Assembly (NCBI GenBank): GCA_009767595.1
Contig: VSDK01022257.1
Span: 1,016,330 to 1,080,329 of the forward strand
Source of the DNA: Symbiodinium kawagutii
Lineage: Eukaryota > Sar > Dinophyceae > Suessiales > Symbiodiniaceae
DNA: 64,000 bases
Direction of reading: 5' to 3'
Below are positions 24,398 through 36,671 of this stretch, in pieces. How positions within the stretch are numbered: the stretch's first letter is position 1; each line of letters begins with the position of its first letter. The notes under the pieces were generated by a model, which worked only from the letters and a program-made list of their open reading frames with translations, did no database searches and was not told where the DNA came from. A program made the translations under genes and the position numbers.

Positions 24398-27300
24398 ATT
24401 TGTCAATAATTACTGATATACTGTAATTATCGATGACATACCTAATCTATATATATATATTTTTAATACACATAAATATATAGATATGCTAGTTGCTCGA
24501 AAAGTAAGAACCCATGTATGCCGTTTTCTTTTTTAACCGGGAATTAACGTGACAATCATCAACATATTTTGTTCAGCACGATGAAGGGCTTGCATGTTTC
24601 AATATCATTGGCCATCAGCGACTATCTCTAAGCGTCCACCAGCTGGAGTAATTTGTCATCATCGAGGATCACCTAACCATCATCGTCAACCAACATCAGC
24701 CACAATCGTTGACCATCATTCACCGCTATCATCAAACATCATGAGCCAATCTCAATCATGTGGACACGGCTGAAACGAATGCCGCCCGTTGCGGATCCAG
24801 CGCGTTGGTTGCTTCCCGGGGGCGTGGCCGCCGTTGCCTTTGCCGCGGAACGTGACCAGTGGCACAGTGCCTTGGTCGCCACGTGAGATGGAAGGCTCCA
24901 TGGCGCTGGTATGTTTACCAATGATTTCGAGGTACCCCGATTTGAGGAACCACCCCTATGGTGCTGGTGATGGTTTATCATTCTTTATCTAAAGTGGTTG
25001 GTGGCTTCAAAGATTTTAGAAAAAGGTTGGTTGGTTGACTAATGTTTTGCACAGGGGTGGTTCAACCACCAACAAGTGCTATGTTTACCATTGTGTACCT
25101 GCAAAATGGGTGTTTTTTCAAAACAGGGGACCCCCAAATTATCATCCCTTAAGTTCACCATCTACAGGAATAAACAGTTCACTTTTCAAAGTGATAATTA
25201 AACAAAATAAGCCAACCATAACTTGGGGTTTCCCCGTGGTTTGAAAAATCAGCAAATTGAGCCGTTTCAAAAAGGTCAGTCAATGTAGGTCTTCGTGAGG
25301 AGCATCTGGGAGATCGAAGGGATTTTATGGGACCTGGGATCTAAGGCTGGTAGATGTAGGGATTATAAGGTTACCAGGAAGGATTCTGATATCCAACCTG
25401 TATAGTCTATCGTAAAAGGATTGTAAGGAATCAGTGCGATTTATGGGATCTATGGTTGATCCCGACAACAACATGGACATCGAAGGGGTTCTCAGAGACA
25501 TCTCTTGCTCAAGGACTCAGGGATGGAGACCAGACAAACGTTTCTTTTTGGCAGGGCATCTAGTTGGTTGGTAGGAAAAGCATTCAAGACACGGTGGGAA
25601 ACCAGAACCTTGGTGTTGCTGTCCAAGTTTGAGGAAGGTCCATCCCAGTAGAAGCGGAGGGCAACCAAATGGTTAATGATAGTACAGGCTTCTCCTATGG
25701 TGGGGGCTGATACCTCAACTGGTATGTAATCGTTCACTGCTCGCTGGAGACTCCACATGTCGTTTCTAGATGCAGAATTCACATAGATACTATGATGATT
25801 CTGTTTGACAATGATGCACATCCAACAGGATCATCTTGAAATCATATCAACAAACCCTGTAAGATATAGAGAAGATGAATCAAAAATGATTTGGTGATAT
25901 TATGATGATTCCAATGTAGATTCATACCACATGCCATGCACAGAATACTGACTGGTGACTCTGTGCGTTGCTGGACCCCGATGAGTCGTCACGGCAAGGC
26001 ATGCCCTCTACTTCGCAGGGATACCCAGCTGCTGACGACCTAAGGATGTTCTGGCGAACAGATTTCCATGGCAGTATGTGCATTAGTTAAATTCGAAACT
26101 GTTGAAATTGCATCAACAAAATATTTTCGTATCAACTTTCCTTTTGTGTTGAAAGGATTTCCATGAGGCTGATATCAGTAGCTGTTATTACAAGTGTGAC
26201 TTGATGTCACAGATGTCCTATGGGTTGGGACACAAGGATGGAAGTTTCTTTTCGACACAAGGTGGGACCCGCTCGTCAGCAAAGTTGGGTCATAGCTAGG
26301 GCAACTACCGCCTATGGTCGATATGACTATAGTTCAATGGCTTATTAACAAACTTGTAACTAGGTGGCCTCACCTTGTAGGTGTAAAAACAGCCCCTAAC
26401 CTGCTGAGAGGTACACAACCAAGCCCCAGGCGCACAAAACTGGGTCCCGTTGGAACCTGTTGGTTTCCTATTGTTACCCTGAAAAAAGGCAGGGTCCATG
26501 GTTTCCAGCAGGGCAACTGTGACACATCTCAGCAACATGAAGAATCATGCTTGAGCAATGTCTGCAATCAACGGTAATTCCCGGATATGTTCAGATATGT
26601 GCACGCAAACTAGTTTTATTTACCAGAACCATTCCCAAAAATAGTTGATTGTGCATAAACCGGGTTTGCCATCGAATCCCACAAGCGACCACCAAAACGT
26701 TCGGAGACGGAGGTGCGAAGGGATTGGCCGTCCCTGGTGCTCAAAATATTATAGAGGTCTGGGTCCAAACACCTTCTCAGAAGGAATTTCGGAGCACTGG
26801 GGTGTTATCGTGGTAGGATCTTTTGGGGAGGGTGACCCCAAAATAGTTTATTTGAGAGCTTGATAGTCCAAAGCAGAAGTGGTAGTGCCTTCGGACTATC
26901 ACCAACGAAACTATACAGACGACTGATGCCAAGAGCTGCAGCACTTGAAATTGCTTGACTGAATCCTTCATTTTGGGATCATGAGTCTAGCAAAGTTAGC
27001 AAAGTGTCGACCACGCAGTTGTTCAGAAGTCGGTTGACAATCCAGTTATTGCTCGCCCTCTACGAATAGATACTCTTCTTTTTTTGGACAGGAAGTGGAT
27101 TGACACCTAGCATGGCTTTCAGCCATTGCCATAGCTATGCCATGGCAGGACCCACCCGGTGCCATTTCTGAGGCCGAACAGCGCAGTGAGCGGGCTCAGA
27201 GGGCAGTTCAGGGAAGCCTCCATAGAAGGCTACTTCTGCCCTGCTCCTAGCAGTTGCACATTGGTTTCTAAACCTGTTAACTGCATAAAGTTAACAGTTA

Positions 27301-27904
27301 TGTCAATATGGATTATTTATGTGAGTCGTGAGATTAACACTTTCCCCAGCTGCTCTCATGTTTTGAGGCTCTGTCACCGGGTGACCAGAAGCAACTACTA
27401 TCATCAACCCCCGTAAATCAATACAAAGCGTCTTAGTAAGATCCTTGGTCAGCCGTTCCTAACCACTATCATTTCTCACCATTGTCATCAGCCATGATAT
27501 ACCATCAGTTCGCAATTATCCAGCTGCGGCTGGTCAGTGAGCCAAGGGAAACGGGGCTGTTGCTTGTCGATTGCAACACTGTTTCGAGGGCTTTGATGCT
27601 CCTGGTGTCGTTTGATGCTTCATCCAACTGTTGTTTAAGCCTATCCACCCAGTAGAAGGTAGCTACCAACTGTTTAACCATCCAGCTGTGGATAGGACGC
27701 TGTGATGCAAGCTGTGGATTGGTTACACAGCCGTTCACAGACATCAGATAACACCAGCTTGTCACCATTCCCTGTGAATGTAAACCAGTGGCTTACAATG
27801 ACTCAGCACATTAGTACCACGAGTTCTTGAAGTTGTCATGAACCATCAATTGACCACTAAGTACCCAATAAGTCACTACATAGATGCCATCAACTATATA
27901 TATA

Positions 27905-27935
<31 letters not shown>

Positions 27936-28373
27936 TTCACATACATACACATATCCATTAATTCATCAACCAGAAATCAACCTTGAATCAACCATTGATT
28001 AATCATCACTTTGCCATTAACCTGCATTGTCCAGCTCAAAATCGATTTGAAGATTGCCCAGTATGAAGCCGAGCAGCTCATGAATTTCAACAATTTACCA
28101 AACAATACTCAACCATTGACTCAGTATATCAATTAATCATTGACTAAACATATTAATTAAATCATGAATCAATAATATTGGTCCGTTGCGCGAAGCTGGT
28201 TCGCCGTTCATTCATCATTTTTCACCATTAGCTTACCATAAATGAACCATTCACCAACCAATTAACAAACCATAATCAACCATTCATCAACCATCAACAA
28301 ACCATTCATCAACCCTTATTTGACCATTGAGTTACCATCTTTGACCATTCATCTGCGATTAAACCAACTTCAG
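24398..28373. other. Host non-coding DNA
   Basis: No supportable gene. A (TATC)n microsatellite lies at about 27905-27936. Long CAACCATC/TTGACCATT-rich low-complexity stretches run from about 27950 to 28370. Short open patches at 25500-25820 (minus), 26640-26770 and 27500-27770 (minus) have no recognisable family. Confidence 0.55.
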
Positions 28374-28448
28374 GTGATGGCAGCCTCCACCAGCAGTGAA
28401 GTCACCGGGGCCTTGAACCGCTTCGTCACGGTGCTGGTGGCGCCTTGA
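28374..28448 (+). CDS. Candidate terminal host exon
   Basis: After an AACTTCAG acceptor the frame reads VMAASTSSEVTGALNRFVTV and ends LVAP-TGA. The abrupt GC rise and the acceptor support an exon; no family is recognised. Confidence 0.35.
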   Translation: MMAASTSSEVTGALNRFVTVLVAP

Positions 28449-31400
28449 AACGCAGCGCAGGTTGTGATGGCGAGTGCAGGTTGTGGTGAATTTCATGGCA
28501 AATCTCATGCTGAAAATCATATCTTAGTCTAAAATTGCCATGATGGTTAGCCTGAAAAAAAACAGATGTAGCCAGGGACTATCAGAGGCTTACCTTTCAT
28601 GGAAAATGTCAGATGGTTAGCCTCTGATAGTCCCTCACCTGGCAAAAATCAGATCTTAGTCTAGGGAACCCCTGGAAAATCAGTTGTCAAGGATGGACTT
28701 TCCTTGGCCGGGTTGGTTTACCAGAGGGTAAATTATGGTTCAGTGATGGAGAAGTATGGTTAAAGGATGGTGAATTAGGGATTCATGATGGGTCTGGTCT
28801 GGTGATGGTTAAATGAGGGCGAAATGGTGCTTTTATGGTGTTGAATGATCAGTCAATGTTGGTTGGTTAAATGATGTTTATTTTCATGGTTTAATGACAG
28901 TCAATCTTGTGGGTAAATGATGCTTCAATGATAGTTCAATGAAGGTTGACCTCGTGTTTACTTTCATGACAGGTACTGCGGCTGATGATGACTTTATTAT
29001 AAATGATGCTCCAATGGTTGTGCTAATAAATGGTTGATAGTGATGGTTAAAAATGCTTAGTTTATAGTGATGATCGATGATGGTTGGTCCTCGCTAAGGG
29101 TCCATGGTCCATGCTGCTTACTAAGGGTCCATACTGCCCATTAATTGCCATTCTTGCCAGTCTAATGGGCAAAAATTGCTTGGTTACTCGGCGATACAGG
29201 TTGTTATTAATTGTTGATGCATGCAGGTACACACACACAAACATCACCAAACAACAACCCTTGCATGACGGCTAGTGGATACTCAGGGATAGCAATGGTT
29301 GCTTTGAAAAACAACAAAACCATGAAGAACAACAACGGCAGCAAATGACGTATCATTGTTTCATGTCATTGTGTTCAGATGTCTTAACTTTTGGACAGCT
29401 TTCATATTTGTTGCGAACTTATTGATTATAGACGGCCTGATCTTGCCACCAAATGTTATCTTGGTGGGGCAAGATGCCCACCAGCCTATTCTGCTCAGAC
29501 CTGGTTACACCTGTCAAAAACGATCATAGCATACTTGACACTAGGAAAAACACACTGGCTTTTAGTGGTGGGCTTTACATAACTTACAGGCTGTACGATG
29601 TTTCAGCCATAGCTTTTCTTCTACGTTTGAGACAAATTTGGCGTAAGGAAGGGCAAGTGTTTTGGGTTTCATACTTGCTATTGTTGACAAGATGGATGCA
29701 ACAAGTTCCTCCCGAAAAAGATGAAACAATAGCAAGAAGGATAAACAAGAATCCCCATAAACTTCTGCGTCCAAAAAAGAGGAACGCAACAAGTTCGCCT
29801 CAGATATGCCTTTCCCTTTTCTAATTTGCTCCTAGCTCCCAGCCCATGTTTTGGTTCCACCTTGGATCGATCAACTCACTCGGACCTCCCAAAAAGTGGC
29901 CGCTTAAGATTGACAGCCAATGGTGGTATCATGTTTGAATCGTGGTGGTGTATCATGTGTCCTAGCATTCGTTGCTGCATGTTGTGACATCAGTTATTAT
30001 GATAATCACTAGGTATAGCCAGGGTTTCAGCATAAAAGCAGTGCTACCCAAAGACGACACTTGAAACTTCAGCCGTTCAGCAGAGAATCCTCACGGGACT
30101 CGGTGAGCTCGCTGTCGGTGAATATCCTTCGCTTACGGAAAGCACCAACCACCAGGGGAACACCGCGACCATGTCCATTCTATGGATATATCTCATGGTT
30201 TTTGTGGATCATCAATATCCTTTGAGATCTGTGGAATTCTGTGGATGTCACCTTTGTGTTGGAAGTGGGGGAAAGCATGAACTCCATTGGACCCAAAAGG
30301 CGGCGTTGTTAGCAACTGACGGACCAAGGTCATGCGCTTTGATGATCAGTTTCCACATTGGCACTTGTGAATCACATGACGGAAATCCGTCGCTATGGAC
30401 CATCAACACTAACAGCGCACCATGGATCACTTACCTGGCTCCAATGATTTCATTTTCTGAAGATGAACCGTGTCTTGAAACCTGTCCCCACCGGTACAAC
30501 GCGGTTCTACCGAGGACGCACATTTGGGGCCCAATATGGAGGAGACCGCCTGGAGACCGCTGGGTGGCGAGGTTAAGCGAGATGTCATTGGGGTTATTGG
30601 AGTAGCTACCAGGTTGGCCTCCAGCAGTTGTAAATTGGGCTTTAAGCCCCTACAACTTGTAGTGAACCCCAGCGAAGCTGGTTGTAAACCAGTTCTTTAG
30701 TGGTTGAGGGCCCACCTTGTACCTTACTTGCCCCAAATGATGGCTGGTGATCTACCGTGAAATACTATTTCGGGGATTTTTGACAGCTGAATCTCCGCTT
30801 ATAAGGGTTTGGAAAGGAAAACCAACAGCGAGTCGACAGCAATAGTGATATGTCGCGCACAGACAAACAACGATGGTGGTTGATAATTGACAGGTTTATC
30901 CCCAGCAAAGTGATGCGCCCCATCATAAATAGGTTGAGATTCGCCATTTAACAACATTTACATCAGAAGTGGTAGTTACCCTGGTACAATGATGGCCGAT
31001 ATGGGATAAGAACCGCTCAAGAAGAGGTGCCAAGAAACATGATTCTCATGATGATCTTCAAGACTTTGGGGGACTGATTCGCAGTGTGCCACGAGCCTAC
31101 TATAGATCCTCAAAGGCTCAAAGGCCAAAAAGTGGTCGCATCAAAGCATAAACCCCCTAGAAGGATTGCAAGGCCTTTGGCATCTTAAAATAGGGAACCC
31201 CAAATGGTTTGTTTATTACTGTAACTGGTAAATAAACTGGCGGATTTGGGAAGCCCCCATTTCTTGTTGGAATACCTTCTTGGATGTGTATGTGTATGCT
31301 TCGACAGATTATGGTACGATTGGGATTCTTAGGCATGATCGGAATAACAGTGTGACCAAGGATGGCAATTGGTTCATCGAGCATCACCCCTGCCTTCCGG

Positions 31401-32437
31401 CCAACCTTGAAGAAACATGAGGGCGATTCAACCAAGGATGGGGGAGGGATTTTCGACATGTGTTGGTGCACCTTTTCCGTTGATTGATTGTCAACAATAG
31501 CCAACCACTATAAACCACTGCTGACTGTTGACAATGATGAATATATAATTGTAAATTGTGTGTTGGGTGTTGACATTTGTTGACCATAGCATTCATGAGC
31601 ATTGCGCAGAATCTGTGTCGCATCCACGGTCACAATTCGGCCAGTATGAAACAGATCAAGTATGAATCATTGCAAACCAGTCCCTCTCCACCAACATGAT
31701 ATTTTTCACCGATATCATCATGATCAGTATTATATATCGTTGTTCATCTTCAATTTAATGATACTGTATCACTTGAGCATACGGTGATCAAAGATAGGTC
31801 CCCTTGGGTAACCTGGAAATCTACCGTCATCACAGATGAAAGCCTGAGACCTGCAAATCAGCTTGGGTGGATTACCTGGGGTAGATTAACCTGGGAAAAT
31901 CTGTACTCTGGAACGGTTAGTTTGCTTATTTGATTTGTTTTCTTTATCATTACGCCCTCTTTTTTTGTACATAACTATACAATCCACCTTTTTTAGTTAT
32001 AACAGGTCCACAGCGCTGTTTAGCCTATATAAGCTATACAACCTACAACCAACATATACCAATATGTTTAACCAACAGTAGATACCAACATATACCAACA
32101 TAGGTTGAACACATTGTTATTAACAATATGTTGGTCTATGTCACTATCATTTACACCAACAGTACCATTGCCAGGAATACCCAATATGGTAATATAATGT
32201 AATATACCCCTTATTAATAGACCCTTATTAATACATTGTATACCAATAGTTAGTGTAAACTATCATTATTTAAGATATAAGTACCAACAGTATTAATAGT
32301 CAACAGTACCAACTATAAATGATATACCAACTATAAGTATTAATAAGGGGTTTTTACTACGTTGGTATATCAACTATAATATACCCCTTATCAATCCCCA
32401 ACAGTACCATTGCCAGGTGAGCACCACTAACTCGTAG
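28449..32437. other. Host non-coding DNA
   Basis: Contains an inverted repeat (28574-28635), a GATGGT-rich degenerate stretch (28730-29050), and an ATG-initiated open frame at 30171-30605 whose C-terminal half (an HIWGPIWRRPPGDRWVARL segment) might be exonic but is unassigned. Overlapping ACCAACATATACC/CAGTACCATTGCCAGG repeats lie at 32040-32415. Confidence 0.5.
28574..28635. repeat. Inverted repeat, 17-bp perfect arms
   Basis: AGGGACTATCAGAGGCT (28574-28590) is matched by AGCCTCTGATAGTCCCT (28619-28635) around a 28-bp spacer. A CAGATG/CAGATC direct repeat also flanks the arms. Unknown small foldback element. Confidence 0.8.
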
Positions 32438-32540
32438 GTTGGCTCGGCGGCTGCAGGACATCATGCGCCGTTTAAAGACATCGGAGCTGACCCTTGAAGC
32501 CGCTGGAGACAAGGACACCACCTGGCCCAGGGCGACATGA
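32438..32540 (+). CDS. Candidate terminal host exon, basic helix
   Basis: After an AACTCGTAG acceptor the frame reads LARRLQDIMRRLKTSELTLE and ends WPRAT-TGA. The amphipathic, Arg/Leu-rich pattern suggests a helix or short coiled coil. GC-rich against AT-rich flanks. Confidence 0.4.
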
Positions 32541-34871
32541 TGCTGGTGAAACCATCAGCACTTAGATGGTCAATAATGCTTATAAGCAGCTGATCATTTC
32601 TATAAACAATTGAATTGGCAATTCACAATTTGTCCATATTTGAGAAGTGTTTGCACATATACAGGGTTGATCCAATTCATGAGAAACGGTGAGCGCGGTT
32701 CAAACCTTGGTGACGCTTATGGTGACACCAACCTCCCAGCAGTTTTAGTCCCGCAATGCTGTTCGGTACCGCCGGCTTAGCCTGTTAGATCATGCTGTTG
32801 AAGAACCGTCGAGATCCTGAAGAACAATGGAGAACAATCTTGAAGAACATCTCCATTTTGGTCTCTGGACAATGAAGATCCTGAGCAGTAGCCTTACTGT
32901 TATGAAGTTACGAAGCAGTAGCTGCTGTCCCGGGGTTGTTGGGATGACTAGTTCTGAGTATCAAAAAGCGGTGGTGAGAATCGACCCTGACCTGAGACAG
33001 CTGTAGCACTCATCAAGGCACCAGCAAGGGAACAGCCATTGTCAGCTGTAGGTTCTGGGCTTGGTGAACATTTGGTCGGTATTAAATCGATCATTGCGGC
33101 ATTGCGGTAGAACTAGTGAGGTTCATTGTCATGTTGACAATATTCCATATATATATATGTGTAACTATCTGTGTACTTATGGTTTATTGGTATAAGCATA
33201 AGCATGCGTATTTGAGTACTGATATTGATTTGTTTTGGTCTATTGATTTTCAGTACCTTAGTCCACAAAAAACCCAAAGATATTTTGTTATTTTTCTTTA
33301 GTACGATTGATTCTTTATCGCTGGCCATAATTATCATCTATGATACATTCCTCATGTAGACATGGAATAGTTCCATGACACCATCCATGTGCTGCTTGTA
33401 TGTATCTTTATGATCAATATGTTGGTCATGATGATCGGCCATTGTTGGCCATCTCACCACCACATGTTACCCAATATGTGTACATACTAGTTCCCAGTAA
33501 GATGTATGCATGTATACTTACAGGGATACGCATTGGTATCCATGTATGTACAACCTATCTATACATACACAATTACACCTGAAATGATTTCTAAATATAC
33601 CTTTTTAGATACAAATCATATGTATTTGAGTCCTTCGACCTATCTCTTTTGGTTTCTCTCCTTATATTTGAATCTGGATAGTGGCAATGTATCTATCAAT
33701 ATTGCTTTTTTTTCTCTCTCCCTCTCTCTCTCTCGTATGTGTGTCCCCTTTGCTTGTAATACATTATTATCGACAGGGATAAGTGTGCAACAGTATAACC
33801 TATGGATATATAGGGTCATAGGGACTCCCAAGGCTATAGGTTTATAACCTCTGTATCAGATGCCTATATCCAGTTGCTTGTATCCCCAGAGGCTTAACCC
33901 ACTGGGTTCCATGGCTGCGACCTTCAGTTCACAGGAGCAACGCTTGGAACAACGCCTGGTCGCACGGCGTTGACGGCTGCCAGGGAGATTGTTGCATGTG
34001 CTTAGAATAGAGTAAAGACCATGATGGATAGTTCATTTGGTTGGTATGCTTGGATTAAGCATGGTGGAGCTAACTAGTGAGTTCACAGCGGCGTTGCTGG
34101 TGTAACAACTTGTTGAATTGATATGTGGCTGATCGAATTTATTACCTGCCACTATGATCCATGAATCATTGATCACTAGGATACCGAAGAATATTCAGCT
34201 GATATTTCATGGCATTCAGCTGAGTTGTGCAAGTCGGGATGATTGTTTGGATGTTCATCGGTGGTGCTGTCCAAGCAAATCGCATCCCTTCCTGCTATCA
34301 CGCTCTACTTGTAGCAGGGAACCCAGCAACCTCAGCTGAAATGGTGGAGTTGTTCAGCATGGCTCCAGGATTCTCAACAGAGGCAGCTGCACATATCATA
34401 TACTTGAGCGAAAGAGTATAGATGCACACCATAGCCACACATATATACATATATACATGTGCAATCATGTGCATATGCTTGATTCATGTGAAATCGCCTG
34501 TAGGTTTTTATATAGACATTGTCACAAACACAGTCACAGACGCCTAGTACATTTATATGCACATGCATTCTAGTGTATGTCGAAACAATTTAAGCATGCA
34601 CTTGTCTTTGACCGCTACCAAAACTGCAATAGTATGTGCTTGATATTGTTTTAATATTGCCTGAATGTTCTCCATATTGCCAGATCCGATTTGTTTCGAA
34701 ATCAATATTGCTTTTCAGAGCTAATTGCTACAGTTCTTGATAGCTCTACTGATTGATAATCATACTTGGCTAGCGATATGGCTACAATCATATAGCCATG
34801 CGTTTGCTTTTAGCTATGGTCAATTATACTTGATTGTCCGTTGATTATACTCAGAGAGCTGTCCTGAATAA
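32541..34871. other. Host DNA 5' of the element
   Basis: AT-rich, no complete gene. A tiny ATG frame at 33911-33973 (MAATFSSQEQRLEQRLVARR then TGA) could be a short exon. A (TC)n stretch lies at 33711-33734. The last bases before the element are ordinary host sequence. Confidence 0.5.
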
Positions 34872-34876
34872 CAATC
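34872..34876. repeat. Target site duplication, left copy (CAATC)
   Basis: CAATC immediately precedes the outermost inverted-repeat base and is repeated exactly at 59290-59294. Five bases fit the 5-6-bp duplications made by Polinton-type integrases. Confidence 0.85.
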
Positions 34877-35214
34877 AGTTAGGCAATAGTCTTCCCGTGT
34901 GTTTGGTTCCCCCCAGCCCAGCCCAGACCTACCATAATACCATCATACCATTATCCTACCTACCTCCCACCACCTCACCACCTGCCCTAGCCTCTACCTA
35001 AATTCTAATTAAAAATATTATTTCACCAAAAAATTTAAATAATATTATATTTCTAAATTCTAAATCCCAAATTCTAAACCAGCCAGCCCACCTGCCCTAG
35101 CCTCTACCTAAATTCTAATTAAATAATATTATTTCACCAAAAAAATTAAATAATATTATTTCATAATAATTTTTCCACCTAAATTTTCTAAGAGCCCCAG
35201 TTTTCCCATCTTAC
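34877..35214. repeat. Left terminal inverted repeat
   Basis: About 338 bp matching the reverse complement of 58951-59289 with only scattered substitutions and 1-2-bp indels. The C-rich outer 100 bp lacks differences as far as I can see; the AT-rich inner part has a few. Confidence 0.93.
34981..35163. repeat. Tandem duplication inside the inverted repeat
   Basis: CCTGCCCTAGCCTCTACCTA followed by AAATTCTAATTAAA and an AT-rich tail occurs at 34981 and again at 35091, an offset of 110 bp. The right repeat carries the same duplication, so it predates or was copied between the ends. Confidence 0.85.
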
Positions 35215-35243
35215 AGCCCAAAAAAAAAGTAAAAAAATAATAT

Positions 35244-35268
35244 TTCATAATAAAATTATTATTATGAA
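35244..35268. terminator. AT-rich hairpin at gene 3' end
   Basis: TTCATAATAA / TTATTATGAA, a 10-bp stem with 5-nt loop, 6 bp beyond the stop of the minus-strand gene at 35275. Probable transcript-end or polyadenylation hairpin. Confidence 0.6.
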
Positions 35269-35274
35269 TTATTA

Positions 35275-35556
35275 TCAGAAGAATTCACCATCCTGTTCGT
35301 GTAATTTTTTATGTTTCCAAAAGTAACTTCTGGCATAGTCTCTTTTACAAAGCGGGCAATCAACCCTTTCCTGTCTGTATGCCTTCTTCCTTTCTTTGTT
35401 TCTTTCAGTCCAATTTCTTGTGTATTCCCTTTTGGCTTCTGGATGTTCTTTAGCATAGTTTCGGCTGTATTCTAAACAAGAAGCACACTGTTTGTAGTTT
35501 TCAGTCACTTCTCTTCTTCTACATCTGGAACAGTATTGGGTGTCAGGTTTCTCCAT
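35275..35556 (-). CDS. Small zinc-finger protein (93 aa)
   Basis: Two zinc-binding motifs are visible. An N-terminal C-x2-C...C-x2-C ribbon starts CSRCRRREVTENYKQCASC. A C-terminal C2H2-like finger starts CPLCKRDYARSYF, with two histidines following near KHKKLH. The linker is Arg/Lys/Glu-rich. It is the outermost gene of the left module, with the early-type promoter box directly upstream and a hairpin after the stop. Small zinc-ribbon proteins are frequent near PLV and giant-virus termini and probably bind nucleic acid. No specific family is claimed. ATG at 35556; an alternative frame at 35262-35456 is a shadow. Confidence 0.8.
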   Translation of the reverse strand: MEKPDTQYCSRCRRREVTENYKQCASCLEYSRNYAKEHPEAKREYTRNWTERNKERKKAYRQERVDCPLCKRDYARSYFWKHKKLHEQDGEFF

Positions 35557-35560
35557 AATT

Positions 35561-35600
35561 TCTCTTACTATATTAAGCTAATTTCCCTTTAAGTAATTTA
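35561..35600 (-). promoter_or_regulatory. Early-type promoter box
   Basis: Reading toward the gene: ACTTAAAGGGAAATTAGC then TTAATATAGTAAGAGA, ending a few bases before the ATG at 35556. Confidence 0.65.
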
Positions 35601-35626
35601 CAATTTTTAAGTGGTAAAAAAATAAT

Positions 35627-35655
35627 ATTTCATAATAAAGATATTATTATGAAAT
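35627..35655. terminator. AT-rich hairpin at gene 3' end
   Basis: ATTTCATAATAA / TTATTATGAAAT, a perfect 12-bp stem with 5-nt loop, just 3' of the minus-strand gene ending at 35663. Confidence 0.65.
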
Positions 35656-35662
35656 TTTATTG

Positions 35663-36157
35663 TTAGAGTTTTTTATGCTTTTTCCAGTTACCTATTCCAT
35701 CCCACCAGTGCTCTATCACTCTCATTTGTGTTAGGCAAGGTTTATTTGTATCGTTCAGTTCATCCATTGCTATTGATAAAAGAGTTATGTTAATAATCAT
35801 TGCGTCAAAACTTCTAAAGTTGTTGAGTTCCTTACCACATTCTACGATGACCTTTTTATCCGTGAGGTTTTCATACATCTTTTTAATAATATCAGGTCTC
35901 CAAGACGCATTTATTCTAATACAATCTACGAATTCTTCATTCATTAATCGGTCGGTTATATCCATCCAAAACTTCACTCCTTCCTCATCGTCTGGTGAAG
36001 GCATAGGATGACACCTTACAAAGTCTCTAATCTCTTCGTCTTCCTTTTCTATTGCTTTTCTATCGCATTCGTGTTCATCTTCGCTTTCACTACCAAAGTC
36101 AGCAATGATACCAACATTTTCTAAGTTTAAGTCCTCAATCTTAATAATACTACCCAT
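35663..36157 (-). CDS. Unknown acidic protein (164 aa)
   Basis: No family recognised. The N-terminal 45 residues are very acidic (an SESEDEHE segment). The middle has an FVRCHPMPSPDD segment and the C-terminus is aromatic and basic (EHWWDGIGNWKKHKK). The 197-aa neighbour has a comparable FVNLNPLPS segment before a Trp-containing region, so the two may be distant paralogues; this is weak. Single ATG at 36157 with the promoter box immediately upstream and a hairpin downstream. Its place among left-module genes suggests an early accessory role, perhaps in host interaction. Confidence 0.7.
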   Translation of the reverse strand: MGSIIKIEDLNLENVGIIADFGSESEDEHECDRKAIEKEDEEIRDFVRCHPMPSPDDEEGVKFWMDITDRLMNEEFVDCIRINASWRPDIIKKMYENLTDKKVIVECGKELNNFRSFDAMIINITLLSIAMDELNDTNKPCLTQMRVIEHWWDGIGNWKKHKKL

Positions 36158-36160
36158 TTT

Positions 36161-36200
36161 TCTCTTACTATATTAAGGTAATATTTCTTTAAGTGTTTTA
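36161..36200 (-). promoter_or_regulatory. Early-type promoter box
   Basis: ACTTAAAGAAATATTACC then TTAATATAGTAAGAGAAA, ending at the ATG at 36157. Confidence 0.7.
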
Positions 36201-36223
36201 AGATTTTTAAGGCAAAAAAAAAA

Positions 36224-36246
36224 TCATAATAAAAATATTATTATGA
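36224..36246. terminator. AT-rich hairpin at gene 3' end
   Basis: TCATAATAA / TTATTATGA, a 9-bp stem with 5-nt loop, 4 bp past the stop at 36251 (minus strand). Confidence 0.55.
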
Positions 36247-36250
36247 AATT

Positions 36251-36574
36251 TTATTGAGTTTCCGGTTCGTGGTCTGTTTCGTAACCTAATTCTTCAATTT
36301 CGTCACTGTCACTGTCTGGTTCAATGGTTTGGTTGTCATCTTCGTCGCTCGTGTTACTGTCGTCTTCGTCATTGACCTCGTCAATCATATCCCTGACTAA
36401 GTCCTCCAAATCGGTATTCACCCACACCTCCCTAAAATCCTCTCTGGCTCCTCGGGGCATAAAGATAACAGCGCTTTTAAATAACTCTCTGAAAGGACAC
36501 GGTGGTGGTCTGGACGAAGCTGTTGAAGTCGGTGAATTATTAACATCATCTGTTTGTGTTTCAGCATCTGTCAT
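36251..36574 (-). CDS. Unknown acidic protein (107 aa)
   Basis: It starts MTDAETQTDDVNN. A short central ordered-looking part (CPFRELFKSAVIFMPRG, then a Trp-containing helix) is followed by a strongly acidic Asp/Glu/Ser tail. No zinc motif or membrane segment. The size, acidic tail and early-type promoter suggest a small regulatory or DNA-mimic-like protein, but nothing in the sequence proves that. ATG 36574 is the only reasonable start. The plus-strand open frame over the same bases is a serine-rich shadow of the acidic tail. Confidence 0.65.
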   Translation of the reverse strand: MTDAETQTDDVNNSPTSTASSRPPPCPFRELFKSAVIFMPRGAREDFREVWVNTDLEDLVRDMIDEVNDEDDSNTSDEDDNQTIEPDSDSDEIEELGYETDHEPETQ

Positions 36575-36577
36575 TTT

Positions 36578-36620
36578 TCTCTTACTACTTATTTAAGCTA
36601 ATTACTCCTTAAGTGTTTTA
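36578..36620 (-). promoter_or_regulatory. Early-type promoter box
   Basis: ACTTAAGGAGTAATTAGC then TTAAATAAGTAGTAAGAGA before the ATG at 36574; a 4-bp insertion distinguishes it from the other copies. Confidence 0.65.
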
Positions 36621-36671
36621 AGACTTTTACACCTCATAAATCTAATAAACAATATTTTATTAGAGTTATGA

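Noticed and set aside
1-34871. CRISPR arrays, bacterial operons, rRNA and tRNA genes
   Set aside because: None seen in the host part; tandem repeats lack unique spacers and no cloverleaf with intact arms was recognised by eye.
34872-34877. A 6-bp target duplication CAATCA
   Set aside because: The sixth base would also be the first base of the inverted repeat on the left but not on the right end, so the matched termini support 5 bp.
36324-36596. Serine-rich plus-strand frame
   Set aside because: Antisense shadow of the acidic tail of the minus-strand 107-aa gene.
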